The notes beneath the pieces were generated by a model. That model made no database searches and had not been told where the DNA came from. It was given only the letters and a program-made list of their open reading frames with translations. 19,387 nt of DNA from Actinospica sp035712985. GTDB taxonomy: Bacteria; Actinomycetota; Actinomycetes; Streptomycetales; Catenulisporaceae. The stretch is from contig DASTAE010000254.1 of the NCBI GenBank assembly GCA_035712985.1, forward strand, positions 1 to 19,387. The letters are read 5' to 3'. This document shows, in pieces, positions 7,839 to 15,341 of this stretch (position 1 is its first letter; each line of letters starts with the position of its first letter). Both the position numbers and the translations under genes were made by a program.

Positions 7839-9386
7839 ATGTCGAGCTTCCCGTATCTGACCCTCACCCTCGCCTCGCCGGCCCTCGGCGTGGCCGGGAT
7901 GGCGGCGCTGCCGTCCACGGCGGTCAAGCGCTCGAAGGAGATCGCCCTCGGGGCCTCCCTGATCACGCTGATCCTCGCGATCATCGACGCGGTGAAGTTC
8001 AACGTCGGCGGGCCGCGGTTCCAGCTGAACGAGAACTACAACTGGATCAGCCAGTTCCACATCAAATACTCGGTCGGCGTGGACGGTATCGCGCTCGTCC
8101 TGATCCTGATGACGGCGGTCCTCGCGCCGGTGGTCATCCTCGCCTCGTGGCACGACGACAAGGACCGCCCGCGTCCGTTCTTCTCCCTGCTCCTCGTCCT
8201 CGAAGTGATGATGGTCGGCGTCTTCGCGGCCACCGACGTCTTCCTCTTCTACGTGCTCTTCGAGGCGACGCTGATCCCGAGCTACTTCCTGATCGGCTCC
8301 TACGGCCGCAGCGGCGAGCAGAAGCGCTCGTACGCCGCGGTGAAGTTCCTGCTCTACAACCTGCTCGGCGGACTGCTGATGCTGGCGGCGGTGATCGGGC
8401 TCTACGTCGTCGCGAACCGCAGCGTCGCGGACCCCTTCAACTTCCCGGCGCTGGCGAACGCGGTCTCGAGCGGGGCGCTGCACTTCTCGACCGGCGTCGA
8501 GCGCTGGCTGTTCCTCGGCTTCTTCATCGCCTTCGCGGTCAAGGCGCCGCTGTGGCCCTTCCACACCTGGCTGCCGGACGCCGCCTCCGAGGCGACGCCG
8601 GGCACCGCCGTGCTGCTCGTCGGCGTGCTCGACAAGATCGGCACCTTCGGGATGCTGCGGTTCTGCCTGGAGCTGTTCCCGAACGCCTCGCACTGGTTCA
8701 CGCCGGCGGTGCTCGTCCTCGCCGTCATCAGCACGATCTACGGGGCGCTGCTGGCGATCGGCCAGTCGGACATGAAGCGCCTGATCGCGTACACCTCGAT
8801 CTCGCACTTCGGCCTGATCACCCTCGGCGTCTTCGCCTGGACCGCGCGCGGCCAGATCGGCGCTTCGCTCTACATGGTCAACCACGGCCTCGCCACCGGC
8901 GCGCTCTTCCTGTTGGCGGGCTTCCTGATCCACCGCAGGGGCAGCGCCGAGATCAACGCGTACGGCGGAGTCCAGAAGGTGGCCCCGCTCCTCGCCGGCA
9001 CCTTCCTCCTGGCAGGCCTCTCATCCCTGGCCCTCCCCGGAATGAGCCCCTTCGTCAGCGAGTTCCTGGTCCTGGTCGGCACCTTCGAGAAGTACCCGGT
9101 GGCCGCGATCTTCGGCGTGACGTCGATCGTGCTGGCCGCCGTCTACATCCTCTGGCTCTACCAGCGCACGATGACGGGTCCGGTCTCGGAATCGGTGACC
9201 AACTTCAAGGACCTGAACCGTCGTGAGCTGGCCGCGGTCGTCCCGCTCCTGGCCCTCATCCTGGTGCTCGGATTCGCGCCCGGCATCCTCACGAAGTACA
9301 TCAACCCGGCCGTCACCCAGTCGACCACGCACGTGATCTCGACACCGCCGCATACCGTTTCCCAAGCCGCTGGGAGCCAGCAATGA
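7839..9386 (+). CDS. nuoM: NADH-quinone oxidoreductase subunit M
   Basis: NuoM is the middle antiporter-like proton channel, 515 residues with about 14 membrane helices. The TM5 glutamate is E142 in LFEATLIPSYFLIGSYG. The TM7 lysine is K235 in AVKAPLWPFHTWLPDA, followed by the conserved SEATPGTAVLLVG. The start lies one base after the nuoL stop, with a modest GCGAGG ribosome site. The TGA overlaps the nuoN start (ATGA), so the two are probably translationally coupled. Codon choice changes towards the 3' end, from about 9000, where CTC, TCC and some rare codons become common. Identity is secure. Confidence 0.96.
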   Translation: MSSFPYLTLTLASPALGVAGMAALPSTAVKRSKEIALGASLITLILAIIDAVKFNVGGPRFQLNENYNWISQFHIKYSVGVDGIALVLILMTAVLAPVVILASWHDDKDRPRPFFSLLLVLEVMMVGVFAATDVFLFYVLFEATLIPSYFLIGSYGRSGEQKRSYAAVKFLLYNLLGGLLMLAAVIGLYVVANRSVADPFNFPALANAVSSGALHFSTGVERWLFLGFFIAFAVKAPLWPFHTWLPDAASEATPGTAVLLVGVLDKIGTFGMLRFCLELFPNASHWFTPAVLVLAVISTIYGALLAIGQSDMKRLIAYTSISHFGLITLGVFAWTARGQIGASLYMVNHGLATGALFLLAGFLIHRRGSAEINAYGGVQKVAPLLAGTFLLAGLSSLALPGMSPFVSEFLVLVGTFEKYPVAAIFGVTSIVLAAVYILWLYQRTMTGPVSESVTNFKDLNRRELAAVVPLLALILVLGFAPGILTKYINPAVTQSTTHVISTPPHTVSQAAGSQQ

Positions 9387-10945
9387 GCACCCTCGCCACA
9401 GCCACCTTCGTGGCCCCGCACGTCGAGTTCGGCAAGCTCTCGCCGATGCTCATCGCCTTCGGCACGGCCACGCTCGGCATCCTCGTGGAAGCCTTCGCGC
9501 CGCGGAGGCAGCGCTACGGAATCCAGGTCGGCCTGGCCCTCATCGGCATCGCGGCCGCCTTCGCGGCGGTACTGGCCCTGGCCAGAGTGACGCCGTCCGT
9601 AGTAGCCCAAGGCTCGGTAGCGGTAGACGGCACGACACTCTTCCTCCAGGGCACCATCCTCGTCATCTCCCTCGTGGGCTTCCTGGTCATCGCCGAACGC
9701 AAGACCGACCAGAACCAGGACGCCTTCGCCTCCCAGGGCTCCTCGGTCCCCGGCTCGGCGGCCGAGCGCGAGACCACCCGCCGAGGCTGGCAGACCACCG
9801 AGGTCTACCCGCTGCTGATGTTCTCGGTCGGCGGCATGCTCCTGTTCCCGGCTGCCAACGACCTGCTGACCATGTTCGTGGCCCTGGAAGTACTGTCCCT
9901 CCCGCTCTACCTGGTCTGCGGCCTCTCCCGCCACCGCCGCCTGCTCTCCCAGGAAGCAGCCCTCAAGTACTTCCTGCTGGGCGCGTTCTCCTCAGCCTTC
10001 TTCCTCTACGGCGCCGCGATGCTCTACGGCTACGCAGGTTCGGTGAACCTCGCCGTCATCGCCCAGCACGTCGCGCACCCGACCGCCGGTTCGACCCTGC
10101 TGTACGCCGGCCTCGCGCTGCTCGGCATGGGCCTGCTGTTCAAGGTCGGCGCCGCGCCCTTCCACATGTGGACCCCCGACGTGTATCAGGGCGCGCCGAC
10201 GCCGATCACCGGCTTCATGGCCGCCGCCACGAAGATCGCCGCGTTCGGCGCGCTGGTCCGCGTGCTCGACGTGGGCATGGGCGTGAGCAGCGCGGAGGCC
10301 GTCTGGCGGCCCGTCATGCAGGCGGTGGCCATCATCACGATGATCGTCGGCGGCGTGCTCGCGCTGACCCAGCGGGACATCAAGCGCATGCTCGCGTACT
10401 CCGCGATCCTGAACGCCGGATACCTCCTCATCGGCGTCACCTCGACCACCGCCCAGGCCCGCGCGGCCGTCCTGTTCTACCTCCCCGTCTACGGCGTCGC
10501 CATCATCGGCGCGTTCGCCGTCGTCACCCTGGTCCGCGACGCGGGCGGCGAGGCCACCGACCTGTCCCGCTGGGCAGGACTCGGGCGCCGCGCCCCGATC
10601 CCGGCCGCGCTGCTCGCCGTGTTCCTGCTGGCCTTCGCGGGCATCCCGTTCACCAGCATCTTCATCGGCAAGTTCGCCATCTTCCAGGCGGCCCTCGACG
10701 CGGGCTCGCCGGACCTGGTGATCGTCGCCGTGCTCGCCAGCGCCCTCGCGGCGTTCTTCTACCTGCGGGTCGTCGTGGTGATGTTCTTCTCCGACCCGCT
10801 GCCCGAGGGGCCGACCATCGCGCACCCCTCGATCGCCGTGAAGACCGCCCTCGCGGTCGCCGCCTTCGCCACCGTGGCCCTGGGCATCGCGCCGAGCCTG
10901 CTTCTGCACCTGGCGAACAACTCGGCGGGGATCCTCGCCAAATAG
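9383..10945 (+). CDS. nuoN: NADH-quinone oxidoreductase subunit N
   Basis: NuoN is the antiporter-like proton channel nearest the quinone site, 520 residues. The key glutamate is E169 in FVALEVLSLPLYLV, and the TM7 lysine is K254 in LLFKVGAAPFHMWTPDVYQGAP. A hydrophilic insert of about 35 residues (roughly 105-140) lies between early helices and makes the protein longer than the E. coli form (485). The ATG overlaps the nuoM stop by four bases. The TAG at 10943-10945 is followed by a large hairpin, so this is probably the last gene of the nuo operon. The first half uses unusual codons, including a run of GTA valines near 9599-9628. Confidence 0.96.
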   Translation: MSTLATATFVAPHVEFGKLSPMLIAFGTATLGILVEAFAPRRQRYGIQVGLALIGIAAAFAAVLALARVTPSVVAQGSVAVDGTTLFLQGTILVISLVGFLVIAERKTDQNQDAFASQGSSVPGSAAERETTRRGWQTTEVYPLLMFSVGGMLLFPAANDLLTMFVALEVLSLPLYLVCGLSRHRRLLSQEAALKYFLLGAFSSAFFLYGAAMLYGYAGSVNLAVIAQHVAHPTAGSTLLYAGLALLGMGLLFKVGAAPFHMWTPDVYQGAPTPITGFMAAATKIAAFGALVRVLDVGMGVSSAEAVWRPVMQAVAIITMIVGGVLALTQRDIKRMLAYSAILNAGYLLIGVTSTTAQARAAVLFYLPVYGVAIIGAFAVVTLVRDAGGEATDLSRWAGLGRRAPIPAALLAVFLLAFAGIPFTSIFIGKFAIFQAALDAGSPDLVIVAVLASALAAFFYLRVVVVMFFSDPLPEGPTIAHPSIAVKTALAVAAFATVALGIAPSLLLHLANNSAGILAK

Positions 10946-10963
10946 CACCACCCCCTCAAGCGT

Positions 10964-11005
10964 CCGTCCGGCGCCCACGTCAACGAGGCCGTGGGCGACG
11001 GGCGG
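10964..11005 (+). terminator. Likely transcription terminator hairpin after nuoN
   Basis: An imperfect inverted repeat pairs 10964-10979 with 10990-11005. The inner eight pairs (CGCCCACG with CGTGGGCG) are perfect around a 10-base loop. The outer part adds seven pairs, including one T-G wobble, after one G/A mismatch. It begins 18 bases after the nuoN stop. No U-tract follows, as is common for actinobacterial terminators. It could instead be a processing or mRNA-stability structure. Confidence 0.5.
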
Positions 11006-11038
11006 CGGCCTATGCACCGAGCCGGGAGGCCATGCACT

Positions 11039-11044
11039 AAGTTG
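11039..11044 (+). promoter_or_regulatory. Possible -10 element for the prenyl synthase gene
   Basis: TAAGTT fits the TANNNT pattern of housekeeping actinobacterial -10 elements and would place a transcription start near 11051. There is no convincing -35 match 16-18 bases upstream. Two ATGCAC copies at 11012-11017 and 11032-11037, 20 bases apart, lie just upstream. The call is weak. Confidence 0.25.
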
Positions 11045-11080
11045 GGAAACTGCAAGTGTGGACAATGGTTGACCCGACCG

Positions 11081-11089
11081 GGTGGAAGG
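11081..11089 (+). promoter_or_regulatory. Ribosome binding site favouring the GTG at 11098
   Basis: GGTGGAAGG lies eight bases before the GTG at 11098 and is the best purine-rich site among the candidate starts. The in-frame GTG at 11056 has only GGGAAA upstream, and the ATG at 11065 has no clear site. Confidence 0.45.
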
Positions 11090-11097
11090 CGAAGAAC

Positions 11098-12120
11098 GTG
11101 AGCGTGCAGGTGGAGACCGGACGCGCGAGCACCCTTCCCTGGGGGCTGATCACCTCGGACGCCGAGCTCATCGACCGCGTCACGGCGGGCATCGCCGACG
11201 TCGAGGGCCTGCTAGAGCGGGCCGCGCACAGCGACCACCCGTTGATCAACGAGTCGGCCGGCCACCTCGTCGCCGCCGGCGGCAAGCGCTTCCGCCCCCT
11301 GCTCACGCTGATGGCCGCCGAGTTCGGCGAGGGCGCGGTCCCCGAGGTGCTCGCGGCAGCCTGCGTGGTCGAGCTGACCCACATGGCCACCCTGTACCAC
11401 GACGACGTCATGGACGAGGCCCCGCTGCGCCGCGGCGTGCAGACCGCCAACGCCCGCTGGGACAACTCCATCGCGATCCTCACCGGCGACTTCCTGTTCG
11501 CCAAGGCCTCCCAGATGCTGGCGGACCTGGGCCCCGAGGCGGTCCGCCTCCAAGCCCTGACCTTCGAGCGCCTGGTGACCGGCCAGATCAACGAGTGCCT
11601 GGACCCCGAGCCCGGCGAGTCCGCGATCGACCACTACCTGCGCGTCCTGTCCGACAAGACCGGCTCGCTGATCGCCACCAGCGCCCGCTTCGGCGCCCTG
11701 CTCTCCGGCGCCCCCGCACAGGTGGTGGAGCAGCTGACCAGGTTCGGCGAGGTCTTCGGCCTGGCCTTCCAACTGGCCGACGACGTCCTCGACATCGCCG
11801 GCGACCCCGAGCAGTCCGGCAAGGTGCCGGGCACCGACCTCCGCGAGGGCGTCCCCACCCTGCCGACCCTCTACGCCCTGGCCTCCACCGACCCCGCCTC
11901 AGCCAGGCTCCGCGAGCTGCTGTCGGCCCCCATCACCGAGGACGCCCTGGTGGCCGAGGCCCTGGAGTCCCTCCTGGCCCACGAGGCCATGGACCAGGCC
12001 CGCGCCACCGCCCGCGGCTACGCCGACCAGGCCCGCGCCCAGCTCGACACCCTCCCCGACATCCCCGCCCGAGCCGCCCTCTACGCCCTCTGCGACCTGG
12101 TCCACTCCCGGACCGTCTAG
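11098..12120 (+). CDS. Long-chain polyprenyl diphosphate synthase (probably for menaquinone side chain)
   Basis: This is a trans-isoprenyl diphosphate synthase of 340 residues that condenses isopentenyl diphosphate with an allylic primer. GKRFRP begins at residue 62. The first Asp-rich motif is DDVMD (102-106) and the second is DDVLD (228-232), both intact and able to bind Mg2+-diphosphate. Small residues (Ala, Thr) at -5 and -4 before the first motif suit a long-chain product. Lying just after nuo, it probably makes the menaquinone side chain (heptaprenyl to nonaprenyl); chain length cannot be read from sequence alone. The start is uncertain: GTG 11098 has the best ribosome site, while GTG 11056 or ATG 11065 would add 14 or 11 residues, and that stretch also has coding-like codons. 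Confidence 0.9.
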   Translation: MSVQVETGRASTLPWGLITSDAELIDRVTAGIADVEGLLERAAHSDHPLINESAGHLVAAGGKRFRPLLTLMAAEFGEGAVPEVLAAACVVELTHMATLYHDDVMDEAPLRRGVQTANARWDNSIAILTGDFLFAKASQMLADLGPEAVRLQALTFERLVTGQINECLDPEPGESAIDHYLRVLSDKTGSLIATSARFGALLSGAPAQVVEQLTRFGEVFGLAFQLADDVLDIAGDPEQSGKVPGTDLREGVPTLPTLYALASTDPASARLRELLSAPITEDALVAEALESLLAHEAMDQARATARGYADQARAQLDTLPDIPARAALYALCDLVHSRTV

Positions 12121-12182
12121 CCTCGCGCGGCGCACGTTCCCTCGCCTGGCTCCGCCCGAGCCGGCTGCGGTCGGTCGGTGGT

Positions 12183-12200
12183 CCGGTGCTGTCGCACCGG
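12183..12200 (+). terminator. Hairpin after the prenyl synthase gene
   Basis: CCGGTGC and GCACCGG form a perfect 7-bp stem with a four-base loop (TGTC), 62 bases after the stop codon. No U-tract follows. It is a plausible intrinsic terminator of the U-less kind, but short enough to be fortuitous in GC-rich DNA. Confidence 0.35.
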
Positions 12201-12266
12201 CATTACACCGGCCCACCCTCCCACCCGTTGCGTTTGCAGGGTTGGCTGCGGATTCAAGCGGGCCGG

Positions 12267-12330
12267 TCCGGGCGATCTTCCGGGAGATCGGCGACGTTCA
12301 TCCCGAAGACGGAAAGTGCGATCGCCCGGA
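12267..12330 (+). repeat. 11-bp inverted repeat with nested hairpin upstream of ada-alkA
   Basis: TCCGGGCGATC (12267-12277) and GATCGCCCGGA (12320-12330) are perfect inverted copies separated by 42 bases. A smaller hairpin, CGATCT (12273-12278) with AGATCG (12285-12290), uses part of the same left arm, so the two pairings exclude each other. The repeat ends 77 bases before the ada-alkA start. The spacer from 12121 to 12407 shows no convincing open reading frame or recognised promoter. The repeat could be an operator or a leader structure; the function is unknown. Confidence 0.4.
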
Positions 12331-12407
12331 TGAGCGGGTGCGATGGGGCGAGCATCCATGTCCGAAATCCGCTAGGGCGACGGGTCCGGGCGGGTCATGA
12401 TGGAGGC

Positions 12408-13874
12408 ATGGCGAACAGCGGGATTCAGAGCGACGAGCATCGGTACGAGGCGGTGCGGGGGCGGGATCCGCGGTTTGACGGGGTGTTCTTCATCGCGGTG
12501 CTGACCACGGGGATCTACTGTCGGCCGAGCTGTCCGGCGACTACGCCCAAGCGGGAGAACGTGCGGTTCTTCCCGTCCGCGGCGGCGGCGCAGGCGGCTG
12601 GCTTTCGGGCCTGTCGGCGGTGTCGGCCGGATGCGGTGCCGGGGTCCGCGGAGTGGAATCTGCGGGCGGACATCATCGGGCGGGCCATGCGGCTGATCAA
12701 CGACGGGGTGATCGATCGGGAGGGGGTCACCGGGCTCGCTGCCCGGCTCGGGTACAGCGAGCGGCAGGTGCAGCGGCATCTCGTCGCCGAGCTGGGGGCG
12801 GGGCCGTTGGCGCTCGCTCGGGCGCAGCGGGCGCATACGGCCCGGGTGCTGCTGCAGACGACGAGGCTGCCGGCTACGGACGTGGCGTTCGCCGCCGGGT
12901 TCGCCAGCGTGCGTCAGTTCAACGACACGATTCGGGAGATCTACGCCTCGACGCCCACCGAGCTGCGGGACTCGGCGCGGAAGGCGGAGCGGGGGACGAA
13001 CGGGGGCTCGGGGAGCGGGGTCTCGTTGCGGCTCGCCTATCGGGAGCCCTATGCGCGGGAACAGATCTTCGACTTCATCGGGGCTCGTGCGATCCCGGGC
13101 GTCGAGGAGATGACGGGGGAGCGCGGGCAGCGGGTCTATCGGCGCACGCTGCGGTTCGAGGGCGGCCCGGGGATCGTCGAGGTGTACGAGCGGGCCAGCG
13201 GCGGGGCTTGGCTCGACTGCCGCCTGGACCTTGCCGACCTGCGGGGATTCACGACGGCCATCGGGCGGATGCGGCGGTTGTTCGATCTTGACGCCGATCC
13301 GGTGGCGGTGGCCGAGTACTTCGCCGCGCACCCGGTGTTGGGGCCGCTCAGCGTGAAGACGCCGGGGCTCCGGTCTCCGGGGGCGGCCGATGCGGAGGAG
13401 ATGGCGATCCGGGCCGTGCTGGGGCAGCAGATCACGGTGGCCGCGGCACGGACGTTGGCCGGGAAGCTCGTCGTGGCGCGCGGTGAGCCGTTGGCGGAGG
13501 CGAGCGGGGGACTGACGCGTCTCTTTCCGGCGCCGGAGGCTTTGGCGGAGGCGGACTTCGCCGAGCTGGGGATGCCGGAGTCTCGGAAGTCGACGCTGCG
13601 CACGATCGGTGCGGCCCTGGCGGACGGCAGCGTTCGGCTGGATCCGGGGGCCGATCGGGACCAGGCGCAGCGGGAGTTGCTGGCGTTGCGCGGGATCGGG
13701 CCGTGGACGGCGGGCTATCTGCGCATGCGGGCTCTGAGCGATCCGGACGTCGTGCTTTCGGGCGACGTCGTGATCAAGTCCGAAATGAAGAAGGCCGGGC
13801 TCGGGAGCGGCGACGTCGAATCGTGGCACCCCTGGGCTTCTTATGCGATCCACTACTTCTGGAGTAACTCATGA
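12408..13874 (+). CDS. Ada-AlkA fusion: methyl-phosphotriester sensor, AraC-type regulator and DNA-3-methyladenine glycosylase
   Basis: The 488-residue protein joins three modules. Residues 1-80 are the Ada zinc domain, with C38, C42, C69 and C72 at the same numbers as in E. coli Ada; C38 would accept the methyl group from DNA phosphotriesters. Residues about 85-190 form an AraC-type double helix-turn-helix. Residues about 205-488 are an AlkA glycosylase: an N-terminal lobe, helix-hairpin-helix LRGIGPWTAGYLRMR (427-441), and the expected catalytic Asp D453 in LSGDVVIK. It should sense alkylation, activate its own operon and excise alkylated bases. I recall the same fusion in M. tuberculosis (Rv1317c). 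The ATG matches E. coli Ada in N-terminal length, but GGAGG sits only one base before it, too close for a normal ribosome site. The stop overlaps ogt (ATGA). Glycine GGG, CGG and TTG codons are frequent. Confidence 0.93.
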   Translation: MANSGIQSDEHRYEAVRGRDPRFDGVFFIAVLTTGIYCRPSCPATTPKRENVRFFPSAAAAQAAGFRACRRCRPDAVPGSAEWNLRADIIGRAMRLINDGVIDREGVTGLAARLGYSERQVQRHLVAELGAGPLALARAQRAHTARVLLQTTRLPATDVAFAAGFASVRQFNDTIREIYASTPTELRDSARKAERGTNGGSGSGVSLRLAYREPYAREQIFDFIGARAIPGVEEMTGERGQRVYRRTLRFEGGPGIVEVYERASGGAWLDCRLDLADLRGFTTAIGRMRRLFDLDADPVAVAEYFAAHPVLGPLSVKTPGLRSPGAADAEEMAIRAVLGQQITVAAARTLAGKLVVARGEPLAEASGGLTRLFPAPEALAEADFAELGMPESRKSTLRTIGAALADGSVRLDPGADRDQAQRELLALRGIGPWTAGYLRMRALSDPDVVLSGDVVIKSEMKKAGLGSGDVESWHPWASYAIHYFWSNS

Positions 13875-14401
13875 ACACTGTTTACGCGACGACGCAGAGC
13901 CCTGTCGGCCAGTACCTGCTGATCGGGGAGCGGGACGAGGCGGCGCCGGGCGGCGTCGTGCTGACCGGCGTGACGCTGCAGGTGGAGAGCGATGACCGGA
14001 ACAAGCCGGTCGCGCGGATCGATCCGAGTTGGGAGTACGCGCCGGAGGCGTTCGAGTACGCGGCGGAGCAGCTGCAGGCTTACTTCCGGGGTGATTTGAA
14101 GGAGTTCGAGGTCGAACTCTCGCCGCGGGGGACGGGCTTTCAGAAGCGTGTGTGGGAGGAGCTGCGGAAGATCCCCTACGGCACGACGACCACCTACGGC
14201 CGGATCACGGCGGCCATCGGGCTCGATCGCTCGGCGGCTCGGGCGGTCGGCGGGGCGGTGGGGTGCAATCCGCTCGGGATCATGATCCCGTGCCACCGCG
14301 TGCTCGGCGCGAACGGGGCGCTGACCGGCTACGCGGACGGCTTGAGCACCAAGGAGTCACTGCTCGTGCTCGAGGGCGTCCTGCCCGCGCCCCTCGCCTG
14401 A
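13871..14401 (+). CDS. ogt: Methylated-DNA-[protein]-cysteine S-methyltransferase
   Basis: Ogt removes the methyl group from O6-methylguanine (and O4-methylthymine) in a single-turnover suicide reaction. The active-site motif IPCHRV places the acceptor at C141. The DNA-binding segment before it (YGTTTTYGRITAAIG, 103-117) and the probable arginine finger R124 in the RAVGGAVG stretch are present. At 176 residues it has the usual length, including the poorly conserved N-terminal domain. It overlaps ada-alkA by four bases, and GGAG six bases upstream of the ATG supports this start, so the two form a repair operon probably activated by methylated Ada. The last 73 bases overlap the end of the convergent permease gene. 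Confidence 0.95.
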   Translation: MNTVYATTQSPVGQYLLIGERDEAAPGGVVLTGVTLQVESDDRNKPVARIDPSWEYAPEAFEYAAEQLQAYFRGDLKEFEVELSPRGTGFQKRVWEELRKIPYGTTTTYGRITAAIGLDRSAARAVGGAVGCNPLGIMIPCHRVLGANGALTGYADGLSTKESLLVLEGVLPAPLA

Positions 14402-15261
14402 CGCAGGCCGTCCACGGTCAGCACGGTGAGCGCCGCCCAGACGATGCCGAAGCCGATCCACTCGCTGCCGGGCGCGGTCTCGTGGTTCACGAGCACGCCG
14501 CAGAGCAGTTGCAGGACCGGCGTGAGGAACTGGAGCAGGCCGATCATCGAGAGCGGGAGGCGGTTCGTCGCCCCGGCGAACAAGAGCAGGGGCACGAGGG
14601 TCACCGCGCCGGCCAGGGTCAGCAGCAGGGTGACGTGCCAGGCGGCGTGGCCGTAGCTGGCGGTGCCCGCGGACTGCAGGTAGATCAGGTAGCCGAGCGC
14701 GGGCAGGAACTGGAAGCCGGACTCGACGGCCATCGACTCCAGCGCGGGGACGGCCGCGAGCTTCTTCAGCAGGCCGTAGGTGCCGAAGGAGCAGGCCAGG
14801 ACCAGTGCGATCCAGGGCAGCCGGCCCACGGCGAGGGCCAGTTCGACCACCGCGACCGCGCCGATTCCCACGGCGAGCCATTGGGCGCGGCGCAGGCGCT
14901 CGTGCAGGATCAGCACGCCGAAGAGCACCGTGACCAGCGGATTGAGGAAGTAGCCGAGGGCGGCGTCGATCACGTGCCCCGCGTTGACCGCCCAGATGTA
15001 GACGCCCCAGTTCACGCTGATGCAGATCGAGGCGCCGAGCAGGAGCAGCAGGGTCCGGGGCGAGCGGGCCAGCGGCCTGAGCCAGGCCCAGTGCCGCAGC
15101 GTGGCCAGCACCAGGATCACCGAGACCAGGGACCACACCATCCGGCTCGCCAGGATCTCGCCGGCGCCGGCCGGTTCGAGCAGCGGCCAGTAGAGCGGGA
15201 ACAGGCCCCAGATCCCATAGGCGCCGAACCCGAAGATCAACCCGCGCCGCCGCTCTGTCAC
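14329..15261 (-). CDS. rarD: RarD-family (EamA/DMT superfamily) permease
   Basis: A 310-residue drug/metabolite-superfamily transporter with about ten hydrophobic helices. The stretch NWGVYIWAVNAGHVIDAALGYFLNPLV (84-110), followed by HERLRRAQW, matches E. coli RarD closely. RarD was named from chloramphenicol sensitivity, and its real substrate is not firmly known, so no substrate is claimed. The start is a GTG with no visible Shine-Dalgarno site; a TACACT -10-like element seven bases upstream suggests a leaderless mRNA. The conserved fold ends near residue 288; the last roughly 20 residues (Ser, Thr and Arg rich) are encoded within the 3' end of ogt on the opposite strand. It lies 80 bases downstream of the large permease gene, behind a terminator. 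Confidence 0.9.
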   Translation of the reverse strand: MTERRRGLIFGFGAYGIWGLFPLYWPLLEPAGAGEILASRMVWSLVSVILVLATLRHWAWLRPLARSPRTLLLLLGASICISVNWGVYIWAVNAGHVIDAALGYFLNPLVTVLFGVLILHERLRRAQWLAVGIGAVAVVELALAVGRLPWIALVLACSFGTYGLLKKLAAVPALESMAVESGFQFLPALGYLIYLQSAGTASYGHAAWHVTLLLTLAGAVTLVPLLLFAGATNRLPLSMIGLLQFLTPVLQLLCGVLVNHETAPGSEWIGFGIVWAALTVLTVDGLRQARGAGRTPSSTSSDSLVLKPSA

Positions 15262-15268
15262 GGGCGCC

Positions 15269-15274
15269 AGTGTA
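15269..15274 (-). promoter_or_regulatory. -10-like element for the RarD gene, suggesting leaderless transcription
   Basis: Read on the - strand, TACACT (pattern TANNNT) is followed by seven bases and then the GTG start codon. That spacing would put the transcription start at or next to the start codon. No good -35 lies 16-18 bases upstream; TTGTAA at 15284-15289 is too close (9-base spacer). The absence of a ribosome site agrees with a leaderless mRNA. Confidence 0.35.
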
Positions 15275-15287
15275 GTTCGCCTGTTAC

Positions 15288-15324
15288 AAAAGTCCAGGGA
15301 CGTCCGGATCCCGGACGTCCCTGG
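15288..15324 (-). terminator. Intrinsic terminator of the APC permease-OB fusion gene
   Basis: A perfect 14-bp inverted repeat, CCAGGGACGTCCGG (15294-15307) and CCGGACGTCCCTGG (15311-15324), encloses a three-base loop. On the - strand the stem is followed by AC and then TTTT (15291-15288), the classical hairpin plus U-tract order. It starts 17 bases after the stop of the permease gene at 15342. It lies within the upstream region of the RarD gene, separating the two transcripts. Confidence 0.85.
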
Positions 15325-15341
15325 CGGCTACGGCTCGGGCC

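Noticed and set aside
12313..12320. Ada box (AAAGTGCG) upstream of ada-alkA
   Set aside because: It agrees with the E. coli AAAGCGCA box at only six of eight bases, as a single copy in a different lineage, which is too weak to call.
12372..13853. 493-codon open frame on the - strand opposite ada-alkA
   Set aside because: It is Arg/Pro rich with no domain; the opposite strand carries a complete Ada-AlkA protein with all catalytic residues.
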